Below, piece after piece: positions 17,301 to 25,734 of a DNA stretch of 32,136 bases. Both the position numbers and the translations under genes were made by a program. The DNA comes from a candidate division WOR-3 bacterium (GTDB lineage Bacteria; Hydrothermota; Tepidihabitantia; Tepidihabitantales; JBDRVQ01), in NCBI GenBank assembly GCA_039801905.1, contig JBDRVQ010000021.1, forward strand, positions 1-32,136, given 5' to 3'. The notes under the pieces are model-generated. The model saw only the letters and a program-made list of their open reading frames with translations. It ran no database searches and was not told where the DNA came from. Numbering within the stretch: the first letter of the stretch is position 1; each line of letters opens with the position of its first letter.

Positions 17301-17766
17301 GATATTGAATGGGATAGAATAAGAATTCGGCAAATTTCTCTTTTCCCATTTTCCCGATGCCAATAAATTCCCAGACCTTTCCAGGATAAATTCTCTCTGA
17401 TTGATAAAACTCATCACGGGGTGGGATAAAATCAATCTTTTCCAATTGCCAAGAGATGGGGTATTGCTTTTGGCTGGGAAAGATGAGAAAATTCCCGGGT
17501 AAGGTTTCCAATTCCACTTCTGAGATTTTTACTTCCGAAATTTTACTCCCTTTAGGAATAGGGAAAACCTGCGCCCGAATCGGAACTTGGGGTTTTCCTA
17601 TCTCCTCGGTCAATTCACAGTCGGGCAAAAAGAGAAGATCAAAGGTATCTCTCTTTTCTACAATCAAATCTTCCTTTGAGAAGAGAATCGCCTTAGAAAA
17701 ACCGGATAGGTTACCAAAAATAAACAAAATAAAAATTAATAACTTCCACCCATTCTGATTAACCAT
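14341..17766 (-). CDS. Large secreted C25 (gingipain-like) peptidase with propeptide, Ig-like, MAM-like and sorting domains
   Basis: The first ATG after the promoter is 17766; the TTG at 17772 lies within the -10 box and cannot be the start. A signal peptide (WKLLIFILFIFGNLSGFS) precedes a propeptide of about 160 residues with VFPIPKGSKI. The C25 domain spans roughly 190-560 (numbered from the TTG): FERLTSWKEKKGIP, LLGGDTDIIPCRYAY, DLYYGDLDGDW, catalytic His in LLNHDGHGW (H418), catalytic Cys in LYSIGCWTTAY (C453), and LLGDPEIKIWTKRP. Then come Ig-like repeats, a MAM/adhesin-like jelly roll (GFYLDDFEVG at its end) and a C-terminal FlgD-like sorting domain (VFPNPVRKGLNIQL, WDKRDEKGKIVSPGLYFLFL). 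It heads the operon that ends with truD. A GC-rich repeat lies inside the MAM-like part. Confidence 0.92.
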   Translation of the reverse strand: MVNQNGWKLLIFILFIFGNLSGFSKAILFSKEDLIVEKRDTFDLLFLPDCELTEEIGKPQVPIRAQVFPIPKGSKISEVKISEVELETLPGNFLIFPSQKQYPISWQLEKIDFIPPRDEFYQSERIYPGKVWEFIGIGKMGKEKFAEFLFYPIQYLPKEKKVIFYKKIKLSLNFISEEEKEEKEMENGFEYLCITSPPLDTVFERLTSWKEKKGIPSAIRTVSWIENNYPGRDRAEKIRNYLKTLPDSGTKWVLLGGDTDIIPCRYAYAMTCSANIHPREDLLPSDLYYGDLDGDWNFDGDTIFGEVEDSIDLYPELFVGRAPVNTISEAQAFVNKVLNYEKSPNPDYLQDVLFFAEVLWSNPYTDGGVHKDKMERESFSSDFNITKLYQRLGNLSRTAVMNAMRMGKNLLNHDGHGWIDIMSTGGTSLRNQDLDTVTNLGKYGVLYSIGCWTTAYDFDCIAEHYLINPRGGGVGFIGNSSYGWGSPGNPGFGYSDKFDNRFFYELLKNRRNLGEALAYAKIHYLPFSRQKNVYRWHQYQVNLLGDPEIKIWTKRPCSLEVSSPSALPNREGRFLFKVTSSGTPVKDALVCLKKDDESYDRGLTNERGEIFLRASPQTPGNFSLTVTAPNFYPLEREIPVVSGGYVNFLGFLVNDSLGNNDKIPNPNETLFLSPIFKNCGDEIVNNINVYLSISDTLITLLDSFCFIPSLSPGESIMVENGFQIFIGNGNDGHSVNFNLLVRADSVRLYQPTILICRPRVRIHYPEVRNRPSLPNETKKISISLYNSGFGISHRTWVFLSSLDPYLTVLAPESLFYGEIQPKSICSLPDTFLVAISPSCPGSHLALLQVAIRCQDYQFLDTFPLLIGQSGFWDNTETGDSLWQTGGTNNLWHLSSRRSHSGSFSWYCGDEQTTRYHDNMNAFLQTLPFMVDQNPYLKFWRWFKVPNYGVDGIYVIIIRGNRAETLDFIGTGGALGDPWLRPEVRGKVIESDWCQEFYDLSFLSIGETIQVRFVFKSDNDGQTSEGFYLDDFEVGSLPTREPCLIGEKGTLPHHAIWVFPNPVRKGLNIQLDLPLKSSFHQLVIYDAKGSKVKRISLNRHGSAFWDKRDEKGKIVSPGLYFLFLNEEASPKLYFLKKLILID
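14817..14840. repeat. GC-rich interspersed short repeat, copy 2
   Basis: TCACCTCGGGGCGAAGC plus CACGGGT, one base different from copy 1 in the core. It lies in the large C25 gene and is read in a different frame from the other copies, as WLRPEVR. Confidence 0.7.
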
Positions 17767-17771
17767 CCTCA

Positions 17772-17800
17772 ATTATATTCTCAAAAGGTTTTCAAGTCAA
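17772..17800 (-). promoter_or_regulatory. Promoter of the large C25 peptidase operon, leaderless type
   Basis: On the minus strand: TTGACT (17800-17795), 17 bases, TATAAT (17777-17772), then TGAGG and the ATG at 17766. This is a near-perfect sigma-70 promoter with only five bases between the -10 box and the start codon. Confidence 0.8.
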
Positions 17801-17816
17801 TGAAAGGTTGCGGCAA

Positions 17817-17844
17817 TTGACTTCGGGAACTTTTTATTTATTTT
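17817..17844 (+). promoter_or_regulatory. Promoter of the methyltransferase/rtcA unit, leaderless type
   Basis: TTGACT (17817-17822), 16 bases, TATTTT (17839-17844), three bases, then ATG at 17848. It diverges from the C25 promoter and no Shine-Dalgarno precedes the ATG. Confidence 0.6.
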
Positions 17845-17847
17845 AGT

Positions 17848-18375
17848 ATGGTGAAGGTCTTGGAAATCGGTAGCGGTTTGCAACCTTATCGGGGAAAAGA
17901 AGGGGAAGAGGTGATTCATTTAGACAAAATCCCCTTTCCGGAGGTAGAGGTAGTTTGGGATTTAGAAATTACCCCCTATCCATTTCCCGACGATACCTTT
18001 GATAAGGTGATTGCCAATCATTGTATAGAGCATCTCTCCGATACCATAAAGGTCTTGGCGGAGTTATGGCGCATCAGTAAAAATAAAGCAGAAATTTTTA
18101 TCCGGGTTCCCTATTATTCTTCTTATCTTGCCTTTCAGGACCCCACCCATAAGAGATTTTTTACTGAGGAGACCTTTCGCTATTTCACCAAAGAGCGACC
18201 AATAAGTTTCTCTTCTCCGGTAAACTTCTCTCTGAAATCGGTAAACTATTTTTATCAATATCCAAGGTTTGCCCGTTTCTTAAAAAAGTTTTTCCCCCTC
18301 CTCTACCGATTTTTGAAGAACCATTTATTGAATTTCATTAAAGAGATAGAAGTAGAATTGGTGGTGGAGAAATGA
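17848..18375 (+). CDS. Class I SAM-dependent methyltransferase
   Basis: The sequence has the Rossmann-type SAM motif near the N-terminus (VKVLEIGSGLQPY), an acidic residue ending strand 2 (VIHLDKIPF), and the post-motif PFPDDTFDKVIANHCIEHL typical of Methyltransf_11 enzymes. A second segment, DPTHKRFFTEETFRYF, is common in members that act on lipids, sugars or quinones. At 175 residues it is short but complete. The substrate is unknown. Its stop overlaps the rtcA start (ATGA), so both are translated from one message. The start codon lies three bases from a putative -10 box. Confidence 0.88.
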   Translation: MVKVLEIGSGLQPYRGKEGEEVIHLDKIPFPEVEVVWDLEITPYPFPDDTFDKVIANHCIEHLSDTIKVLAELWRISKNKAEIFIRVPYYSSYLAFQDPTHKRFFTEETFRYFTKERPISFSSPVNFSLKSVNYFYQYPRFARFLKKFFPLLYRFLKNHLLNFIKEIEVELVVEK

Positions 18376-19427
18376 TAAAAATTGACGGTTCTTTCGGCGA
18401 AGGGGGGGGACAGATTTTACGCACCGCCCTGGCTCTCTCCTCAGTTTTAGCTAAACCATTTCTCATTTTCAATATCCGAAAGGGAAGGAAAAAACCCGGT
18501 TTATTGGCGCAACATCTCACCGGGGTGCGGGCGGTGGCAAAGATCACCGAAGCGGAAAAGGAAGGGGATGAGTTCGGTTCGGAAAAACTAATGTTCCACC
18601 CGAAGAAAATTTTACCGGGCAAATATGAGTTTGATGTAGCGGAGGAAAGAGGAAGTGCCGGTTCGGTAACCTTAGTTGCCCAATCAGTCTTACCAATACT
18701 TTTCTTTGCGGAAAGAGAATCTGAAGTTTCCTTAAAAGGGGGGACTCATGTTCCCTTCAGTCCCATCTTTGATTACTTAAAAGAAATTCTGTTGCCGACG
18801 ATTAAAAGGTTAGGCTATGAGGCAGAAGGTGAGATAAAAAAGTATGGGTTTTATCCGGTGGGGGGTGGTGAGATAACTCTTAAAATAAGACCGCTCTCTT
18901 TCTCCTCTTTCGCTAACATCTCCAATTCAAAGAGGGGGGACCTATCTTTTTTAAAGGTCATCTCCCGAGTGGCAAATCTCCCTTTAACAATCGCCGAGAG
19001 ACAGGCAAAAAGGGTGAAGGAGAAATTGGGGGGTAATTTTAATATAAATGAGATGATAATTGAAACCTGTGAGGCTTCAAGCCCCGGGACCTATCTCTTT
19101 ATTAAAGCCACATTCACTAATGCTTTAGCCGGATTCTCATCCTTAGGGGAAAAGGGAAAACCGGCGGAAAAGGTAGCAGAAGAAGCAATAGAGGAATTTT
19201 TCACCTATTACCAGACCGAAGCCCTCTTTGACCCTCACCTTGCGGACCAGGTCTTAATCTTTCTTGCCCTATTAAAGAGAAAATTAAGGGAAGAAAAATT
19301 CTTTTTTACCACCTCTCAGGTTACTAACCATCTTCTTACCAATATCTGGACGATCAAAAATTTTATCCCCTTGGAAATTAAATTGATAGGAGAATTGGGA
19401 AAACCGGGAAGGGTGGAGATAGATTAA
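18372..19427 (+). CDS. rtcA: RNA 3'-terminal phosphate cyclase
   Basis: The family start IDGSFGEGGGQILRTALALS is clear, followed by KPGLLAQHLTGVRAVAKI and ERGSAGSVTLVAQSVLPIL. The nucleophilic His that takes AMP is H289 in FDPHLADQVLIF. RtcA converts RNA 3' phosphates to 2',3'-cyclic phosphates with ATP. Length (351) is normal, including the insert domain. No rtcB or rtcR is adjacent; instead it is coupled to a methyltransferase, so its cellular job here is open. The frame contains no anomalies. Confidence 0.95.
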   Translation: MIKIDGSFGEGGGQILRTALALSSVLAKPFLIFNIRKGRKKPGLLAQHLTGVRAVAKITEAEKEGDEFGSEKLMFHPKKILPGKYEFDVAEERGSAGSVTLVAQSVLPILFFAERESEVSLKGGTHVPFSPIFDYLKEILLPTIKRLGYEAEGEIKKYGFYPVGGGEITLKIRPLSFSSFANISNSKRGDLSFLKVISRVANLPLTIAERQAKRVKEKLGGNFNINEMIIETCEASSPGTYLFIKATFTNALAGFSSLGEKGKPAEKVAEEAIEEFFTYYQTEALFDPHLADQVLIFLALLKRKLREEKFFFTTSQVTNHLLTNIWTIKNFIPLEIKLIGELGKPGRVEID

Positions 19428-19460
19428 ATTTAATTTTCCCAAATTAAAAGAGATTTAACC

Positions 19461-19569
19461 GCGGAGCCGGAGATTCGGTTTCTGGCAAAACGGTGGGACT
19501 TTCATTGGTGGGTCTTAATAAGGAGGTTGAGATGAAATGGATTGCCAGAAACACGTCTCCGTGCTCCGC
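19461..19569. repeat. 109-bp element with 28-bp imperfect terminal inverted repeats
   Basis: The arms 19461-19488 and 19542-19569 are inverted copies. Shared stretches are TTGCCAGAAAC, TCTCCG and GCTCCGC, with mismatches in between; 53 bases separate them. It is clearly richer in GC than its surroundings and lies in the convergent gap between rtcA and the Nfn operon. It has no coding capacity. A miniature inverted-repeat element is the best reading. A structured RNA or a bidirectional terminator is possible, but there is no U-run directly after the arms. Confidence 0.65.
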
Positions 19570-19610
19570 ATCTTATAATGAAATATTATTCAATCTTTTC
19601 GCTTTGTCAA

Positions 19611-21005
<1,395 letters not shown>

Positions 21006-21863
21006 CTACTCCGACTCGCCTCGGGGCGAAGCCATGGGAGAATACTTTTCAAACTTTTCCAAGGAGATTTTCTCCTCTTTTAAGTAGGTTTTAAGGCGGG
21101 TGGCAAGAAGTTCAAAGTTTACCTTATGGCCATCAAATTCTGGTCCGTCAACGCAGGCGAATTTTGTCTCCCCGCCAACTTCTACCCGGCAGACCCCGCA
21201 CATTCCTGTAGCATCAAGCATTATCGGGTTCAAACTGACAATCGTGGGGATATTATAAATCTTCGTTAAATTACAGACCGCTTTCATCATCGGCACCGGT
21301 CCAATGGCAATTACCCTCTCAATCTTTTTCCCTTCTTTAATTAAATCCTGCAAGGCATCGGAGACAAATCCCTTCTTTCCATAACTCCCATCATCGGTTG
21401 TCACATAAAACTCATCGCAAACCTCTTTAATCTCTTCTTCCATAATCAAAAGTTCCTTAGTCCGGGCGCCGATGATACCGATAAGATAGTTCCCCTTTTT
21501 CTTTAATGCCTTTAAGACCGGATAGATGACCGCAGTCCCCACCCCACCGCCAATACCCACCACATTACCGAAGAATTCAATCTCCGAAGGCTTACCCAAT
21601 GGTCCGACGAAATCTAAAATCTCTTCCCCTTCCTTGAGAAGTCCCAAATGTTTGGTCGTCTTCCCCACTTCCTGAAAGATAATCCGCACTGCCCCTTCTT
21701 CGGGGAAGGTTTCAGCAATGGTTAAGGGAATCCTCTCGCCTTCTTCTGAGACCCGTAAGACAATAAACTGCCCCGGCAATGCCTTTTGGGCAATTAAAGG
21801 GGCAGAAACGATAAACTCCTTAATGCTCGGAGCTAAAATTCTTTTCTTTAAAATTTTCGCCAT
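21006..21863 (-). CDS. NfnA-like (SudB/PyrK-type) FAD/NAD-binding [2Fe-2S] subunit
   Basis: A ferredoxin-NADP reductase-type FAD domain (PGQFIVLRVSEEGERIPLTI) is followed by an NAD domain (VVGIGGGVGTAVIYPVLKAL) and a C-terminal [2Fe-2S] site, LDATGMCGVCRVEVGGETKFAC. Its likely ligands are D217, C222, C225 and C237. This is the partner of the NfnB-like subunit encoded three bases downstream. The two make a cytosolic flavoprotein that exchanges electrons between NADH, NADPH and ferredoxin. The last nine residues (SPMASPRGESE region) come from a GC-rich interspersed repeat and extend the protein beyond the conserved domain. It follows murF by 12 bases. Confidence 0.88.
   Translation of the reverse strand: MAKILKKRILAPSIKEFIVSAPLIAQKALPGQFIVLRVSEEGERIPLTIAETFPEEGAVRIIFQEVGKTTKHLGLLKEGEEILDFVGPLGKPSEIEFFGNVVGIGGGVGTAVIYPVLKALKKKGNYLIGIIGARTKELLIMEEEIKEVCDEFYVTTDDGSYGKKGFVSDALQDLIKEGKKIERVIAIGPVPMMKAVCNLTKIYNIPTIVSLNPIMLDATGMCGVCRVEVGGETKFACVDGPEFDGHKVNFELLATRLKTYLKEEKISLEKFEKYSPMASPRGESE
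21016..21039. repeat. GC-rich interspersed short repeat, copy 3
   Basis: TCGCCTCGGGGCGAAGC plus CATGGGA, core identical to copy 1. It forms the extreme 3' end of the NfnA-like gene and is read as MASPRGE just before the stop. Confidence 0.7.
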
Positions 21864-21875
21864 AATAAAATAGAA

Positions 21876-23252
21876 TTATAACAGATTTTTTACCCTTTTC
21901 AAGGAATTTAATAACTCTTGGCAAATAATCTCCAAACTCATCACCCGGGAACCCTTAAAAAGGATTGTGTCATAGGGCTTTATTATCTCTAAAAGAAATC
22001 TCACCGCCTCTTCTCTTTCCTTAAAGGGAAAGGTCCTCTCCTTTGCCATCCCGGCTTTTCTTGCCCCTTCAATTACTACTTCCGCCAAATCGCCAACCGC
22101 AATCAAAATATCCAAATAATCTTTTGCCCTCTTTCCCAATTCCAAATGGAATTCCCTTTCCCTTTCTCCCAACTCCTTCATATCTCCTAAAACGCCGATC
22201 TTCCTACCCGGGGCAATTATCTTTAAGGTCTTCAATGCCTCTAACATAGATGCCGGATTGGCATTATAACAATCAAGGAGGATTTTATAATTAGCCAAAT
22301 CTATTACCTGATACCTCAAAGGTGGTGGTTGAAAGTTGGCTAAAGAAGAGACCGCCTCTCTTAAATCAATCCCTAAGGCAGAAGAGACCGCCAGAGCGGC
22401 AAGGGAGTTATAGACATTGCCCTCGCCAATCGTCTTTAATAAGACCCGATATTTTCCTTGGAGGAGGTATTCGGTCTTTTCCGGAAAGAATTGGATATCT
22501 TGGGCGAAGAAATCGCTCTCTTGGGAAAGGCCAAAGGTTATCTTCTTAAAACTAAATTCCTCTGCTATTTCCCTGATTAAAGGGTCGTCAAAATTAAGAA
22601 TGGCAAAACCATCTTCGGGCAAGGATTCTAAAAGTTCCTTTTTCTCTTTTGCCACCCCCTCTTTGGTCTTCATAAACTCTAAATGGGTTTCCGAGATGTT
22701 AGTTATCACCCCAATCTCTGGTAAGGCGATTTGGCAGAGGGAGCGGGTGCCGCCAATCTCATTCATCTCCATCTCTAAGACTAAAACCTCAGTCTCTTCA
22801 TTAAGTTCTAAGATGGTTAAGGGAAGACCGATATCGTTATTATAACTCTCCTTTGCCTTTAAGACCTTGTATTTTATTTGGGCAATATGCGCCACCATCT
22901 CTTTTACGGTGGTCTTGCCGTTACTACCGGTGACGGCTACCACTTTGGGATGAAATTTCTTTCGGTAATAGGAAGCAATCGCCTTTAAGGCGGTTTTGGT
23001 ATCCGAGACCTTTATCATAATTGGCAGTTCTTCTTTTATCTCTTTTGAGAAGATTATCCCTTTTGCCCCTTTCTCTTTCGCCTCTCTGATAAAGGAATGG
23101 CCATCAAAGTTCTTTCCTTTTAAGGGAAGGAAGAAATCATTTGGGGATATATTTCTGGAATCAGTGGCGATATTCTCTATTAGGGAATCTTCCCTTCCCC
23201 GGATCAAAATACCATTAGTTATCTCAATTACCTCTTTTACCGATAGTTTCAT
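21876..23252 (-). CDS. murF: UDP-N-acetylmuramoyl-tripeptide--D-alanyl-D-alanine ligase
   Basis: The Mur ligase P-loop is VVAVTGSNGKTTVKEMV (GSNGKTT at 109-115). The N-terminal substrate-binding domain has IATDSRNISPNDFFLPLKGKNFDGHSFI, with the DSR and GKNFDGH elements typical of MurF. Later motifs include LEMEMNEIGGTRSLC, GVITNISETHLEFM, DCYNANPASMLEALKTL and IGVLGDMKELGE. It adds D-Ala-D-Ala to the muropeptide in the cytoplasm. The length is normal. It is the only cell-wall gene in this operon, nine bases after queA, so this is not a classical dcw cluster. Confidence 0.95.
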   Translation of the reverse strand: MKLSVKEVIEITNGILIRGREDSLIENIATDSRNISPNDFFLPLKGKNFDGHSFIREAKEKGAKGIIFSKEIKEELPIMIKVSDTKTALKAIASYYRKKFHPKVVAVTGSNGKTTVKEMVAHIAQIKYKVLKAKESYNNDIGLPLTILELNEETEVLVLEMEMNEIGGTRSLCQIALPEIGVITNISETHLEFMKTKEGVAKEKKELLESLPEDGFAILNFDDPLIREIAEEFSFKKITFGLSQESDFFAQDIQFFPEKTEYLLQGKYRVLLKTIGEGNVYNSLAALAVSSALGIDLREAVSSLANFQPPPLRYQVIDLANYKILLDCYNANPASMLEALKTLKIIAPGRKIGVLGDMKELGEREREFHLELGKRAKDYLDILIAVGDLAEVVIEGARKAGMAKERTFPFKEREEAVRFLLEIIKPYDTILFKGSRVMSLEIICQELLNSLKRVKNLL

Positions 23253-23261
23253 TCCCTTTTC

Positions 23262-24269
23262 TCAAAGAATGAACATCGCATCGCCAAAACTGTAAAAGAG
23301 AAATTTCTTTTCAATTGCGTACCGGTAGGCGGAGAAGATTAGTTCCTTATCGGCAAAGGCAGAAACCAAAAGGAGCAAAGGTGATTTTGGTAAGTGGAAG
23401 TTGGTGATTAAGGCGTCAACAATCTTAAATTGATAGCCGGGATAGATAAAGAGTTCAGTTGTCCCGGAATAGGGTTTCACTTTCCCATCTTCGGCAATAC
23501 TCTCCAATGCCCGAACCGAGGTTGTGCCGCAGGCGATAACTCTTCTTTTCTCTCTCTTTGCCCGATTGATTAACTCCGCGGTCTCTAAACTAATACTAAA
23601 ATCTTCCTGATACATCTTATGCTCTTCCACCGTTTCCGTCTTTATCGGGCGGAAGGTTCCCAAACTGGGATGGAGGGTAATAAAGCCAATCTCCACCCCC
23701 ATCTCTTTTATCTTATTAATAAGTTCTAAGGTGAAGTGGAGGCCAGCGGTTGGTGAGGCAACCCCTCCTTCTTTTTGGGCGAAGATGGTCTGGTAATCAT
23801 TAGGATTTTCTATCTTCCCTTTAATATAAGGGGGAAGGGCAATCTCCCCAAACTTTTCCATTATCTCTTCTATTGGTCCCAAAAAGCGGGCGCGTCTAAC
23901 CCCGGTCGGTCTTCGTTCTTCAATTCTCACTACGAAATCACCAACCCGAACTTCAACTCCCACCTTAAATTTCTTTGCCGGCCGACAGAGGATCTCCCAT
24001 AAGTTCTCTTCTACCTTCCGCAAAAGTAAAATCTCACCCTTTTTCCCATTGGGCAAGGTGCCATAGATGCGGGCAGGAATCACTTTGGTATCATTAAGGA
24101 TTAAAACATCTCCGGGTTTGAGATATTCGGTAATCTTACTGAAGACCGTCTCAAAGAACTCCTTCTTTTTCCGGTCAACAACTAAAAGCCTTGAGGCATC
24201 CCTTCTTTCCCTTGGTTTTTGGGCGATAAGTTCCGGTGGCAGATAATAGTCAAAATCTAAAAGTTTCAT
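23262..24269 (-). CDS. queA: S-adenosylmethionine:tRNA ribosyltransferase-isomerase
   Basis: The QueA pattern runs through the whole 335 residues: MKLLDFDYYLPPELIAQKPR, LLVVDRKKKEFFETVFSKI, DVLILNDTKVIPARIYG, GKGEILLLRK-like segment, YQTIFAQKEGGVASPTAGLH, VEEHKMYQEDFSIS and ALITNFHLPKSPLLLLVSAF. The enzyme makes epoxyqueuosine in tRNA from preQ1 and SAM. No other queuosine genes are in the window. It lies 58 bases after the HIT gene and nine bases before murF in the same direction. Confidence 0.96.
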   Translation of the reverse strand: MKLLDFDYYLPPELIAQKPRERRDASRLLVVDRKKKEFFETVFSKITEYLKPGDVLILNDTKVIPARIYGTLPNGKKGEILLLRKVEENLWEILCRPAKKFKVGVEVRVGDFVVRIEERRPTGVRRARFLGPIEEIMEKFGEIALPPYIKGKIENPNDYQTIFAQKEGGVASPTAGLHFTLELINKIKEMGVEIGFITLHPSLGTFRPIKTETVEEHKMYQEDFSISLETAELINRAKREKRRVIACGTTSVRALESIAEDGKVKPYSGTTELFIYPGYQFKIVDALITNFHLPKSPLLLLVSAFADKELIFSAYRYAIEKKFLFYSFGDAMFIL

Positions 24270-24327
24270 TCTCTAAAAACTGCGAAGTCGCCCGGTTTAT
24301 TTGGAATTAGTTCTTGATTAGATTTTT

Positions 24328-24753
24328 TTATTTCGCTTCCCTTATCTTTTGCCCAATTCGCTCCAACTCTTCCCAACTTGGTATATCCTTTAGCCGCACC
24401 TGGACATAGTGGTGGAGGTCTAAAAACTTGTCAAAGATATTTTCCCGCTCTCTTATCTTAGGTACCAGATGGGCATGGAGATGGGGGATTCTTGTTCCCC
24501 GGATTAAGAGGCTCACATATTCGGTCGCAAATGCCTTCTTTAATTTATTACCCACAATCCAAATTGCCCGGAAGAAAGGACCGGCATCCTCGGGTAATAA
24601 ATCGGTAAACCAAGTGATATGCTTCTTCGGGATAATAAGGGTATGACCGGGACCAACCGGATAGATATCAAGAATTCCTATGTTCTTTTCGTCTTCGTAG
24701 ACCTTAACCGCTTTCTCTTCACCGGAGGCGATGGCGCAGAAGAGACACTTCAT
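24328..24753 (-). CDS. HIT family nucleotide-binding hydrolase
   Basis: The histidine triad is IPHLHAHLVPK (H91, H93, H95). The N-terminal CLFCAIASGE, which is common in bacterial HIT proteins, has two Cys (C3, C6) that may bind zinc. YPVGPGHTLIIPKKHI is the second conserved block. Members hydrolyse nucleotide phosphoramidates, dinucleotides or adenylated conjugates; the substrate here is not known. The ATG overlaps the stop of the DUF35 gene upstream by four bases, linking it to the thiolase/DUF35 group. Confidence 0.92.
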   Translation of the reverse strand: MKCLFCAIASGEEKAVKVYEDEKNIGILDIYPVGPGHTLIIPKKHITWFTDLLPEDAGPFFRAIWIVGNKLKKAFATEYVSLLIRGTRIPHLHAHLVPKIRERENIFDKFLDLHHYVQVRLKDIPSWEELERIGQKIREAK

Positions 24754-25226
24754 ATTATCTCCAAAGGTCGGAAGTATAAGATGTCATTGATATTCCCTTC
24801 CCTTTCCCTTTTGAAGACCGCTTCCAGTTCCATTCCAATCTCAATCTCCTCTGGTTCCATTTCCCCTAAGCGATGGACAATTACCGTATCGGTATTTTCC
24901 ATCCGGATTAAACCAACCAATTCTGGTTGAGAGAGTTCTTTGCCGTCCGGACCGAGAAAGAGGATGGTATAACCTTCTAATCTTCCCCGATTCGGAATTT
25001 CTCTCCATTCGGTAAGGGTTTCAAAACAGAACTCACAGTAAATCTTTGGTGGGAGAAAGACAAAGTCACATTTCGGACAATAGGTCGCTAAAAATTTTCC
25101 CTCTTCTTTTATCGCCCGGAAGAATTTCTCCCCGGCGATCCCGGCGGTGTAAAGGCTCTCTACGGGTAGTTCCCCCTTCCAAGATTTTATTCTCTCTAAG
25201 TCTTCAATCTTCTTGACGACTCCCAT
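24750..25226 (-). CDS. DUF35 OB-fold zinc-ribbon protein, second copy
   Basis: The rubredoxin-like zinc ribbon is YCPKCDFVFLPPKIYCEFC (C50, C53, C64, C67), followed by an OB-fold (GRLEGYTILFLGPDGK through VIVHRLGEMEPEEIEIGMEL). DUF35 proteins bind thiolase-fold enzymes. In archaea they channel acetyl-CoA from thiolase to HMG-CoA synthase, and in steroid degradation they are partners of thiolase-fold aldolases. The AGGAGG before the ATG is strong. It is paralogous to the gene directly upstream, which suggests one DUF35 chain for each of the two thiolase-fold proteins. Confidence 0.9.
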   Translation of the reverse strand: MGVVKKIEDLERIKSWKGELPVESLYTAGIAGEKFFRAIKEEGKFLATYCPKCDFVFLPPKIYCEFCFETLTEWREIPNRGRLEGYTILFLGPDGKELSQPELVGLIRMENTDTVIVHRLGEMEPEEIEIGMELEAVFKREREGNINDILYFRPLEII

Positions 25227-25234
25227 AAAACCTC

Positions 25235-25726
25235 CTATATCGGCTTAAAGTATAAGATATCGGTGATGGCGCCTTCTCTCTCTTCTTTCTTCTTCCAGAC
25301 CGCCTTCACCTTCATCCCCACCTTAACCTCCTCCGGTTTCACCTCTCCCAAAAGGTGCATAATACCATGCCCGGGAGAAGCGCCATCAATCTCAATCACC
25401 GCGGGAATTTGGGGTTCTTTTAAGAACTTCATATCCCAGGTGATATAACATAGGGAGAAGGTATTAACTTTACCAGTATCCTTTAACTCCACCCAAGAGT
25501 CAATCGTTCGGAAGCATTCTTCACAGAAAATTCTTGGTGGCACCATTATCCGACCGCACTTTTCACACTTCACACCCAAAATCTTCCCTTCTTTAAGACC
25601 AGCGAGATATTTACCGATGGCGATGCCACAATCCCAGGCGTATTTGGCATCTGCCTTCCAATAGGCAAGGCAGACCTTTCTCTCTTTTATCTCTTCATCT
25701 TTCAATCCAGTTCCTAAGAATTTCAT
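25235..25726 (-). CDS. DUF35 OB-fold zinc-ribbon protein, first copy
   Basis: The zinc ribbon is VKCEKCGRIMVPPRIFCEEC (C54, C57, C68, C71) and the OB-fold follows (GKVNTFSLCYITWDMKFLKE to HLLGEVKPEEVKVGMKVKAVW). The N-terminal 40 residues include an aromatic-rich helix of the kind that DUF35 proteins use to dock to a thiolase-fold partner. It lies eight bases after the second thiolase-like gene, with AGGAG before the ATG. The C-terminus (TDILYFKPI) is nearly shared with its paralogue (NDILYFRPLEI). Confidence 0.9.
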   Translation of the reverse strand: MKFLGTGLKDEEIKERKVCLAYWKADAKYAWDCGIAIGKYLAGLKEGKILGVKCEKCGRIMVPPRIFCEECFRTIDSWVELKDTGKVNTFSLCYITWDMKFLKEPQIPAVIEIDGASPGHGIMHLLGEVKPEEVKVGMKVKAVWKKKEEREGAITDILYFKPI

Positions 25727-25734
25727 CTCTCCTC

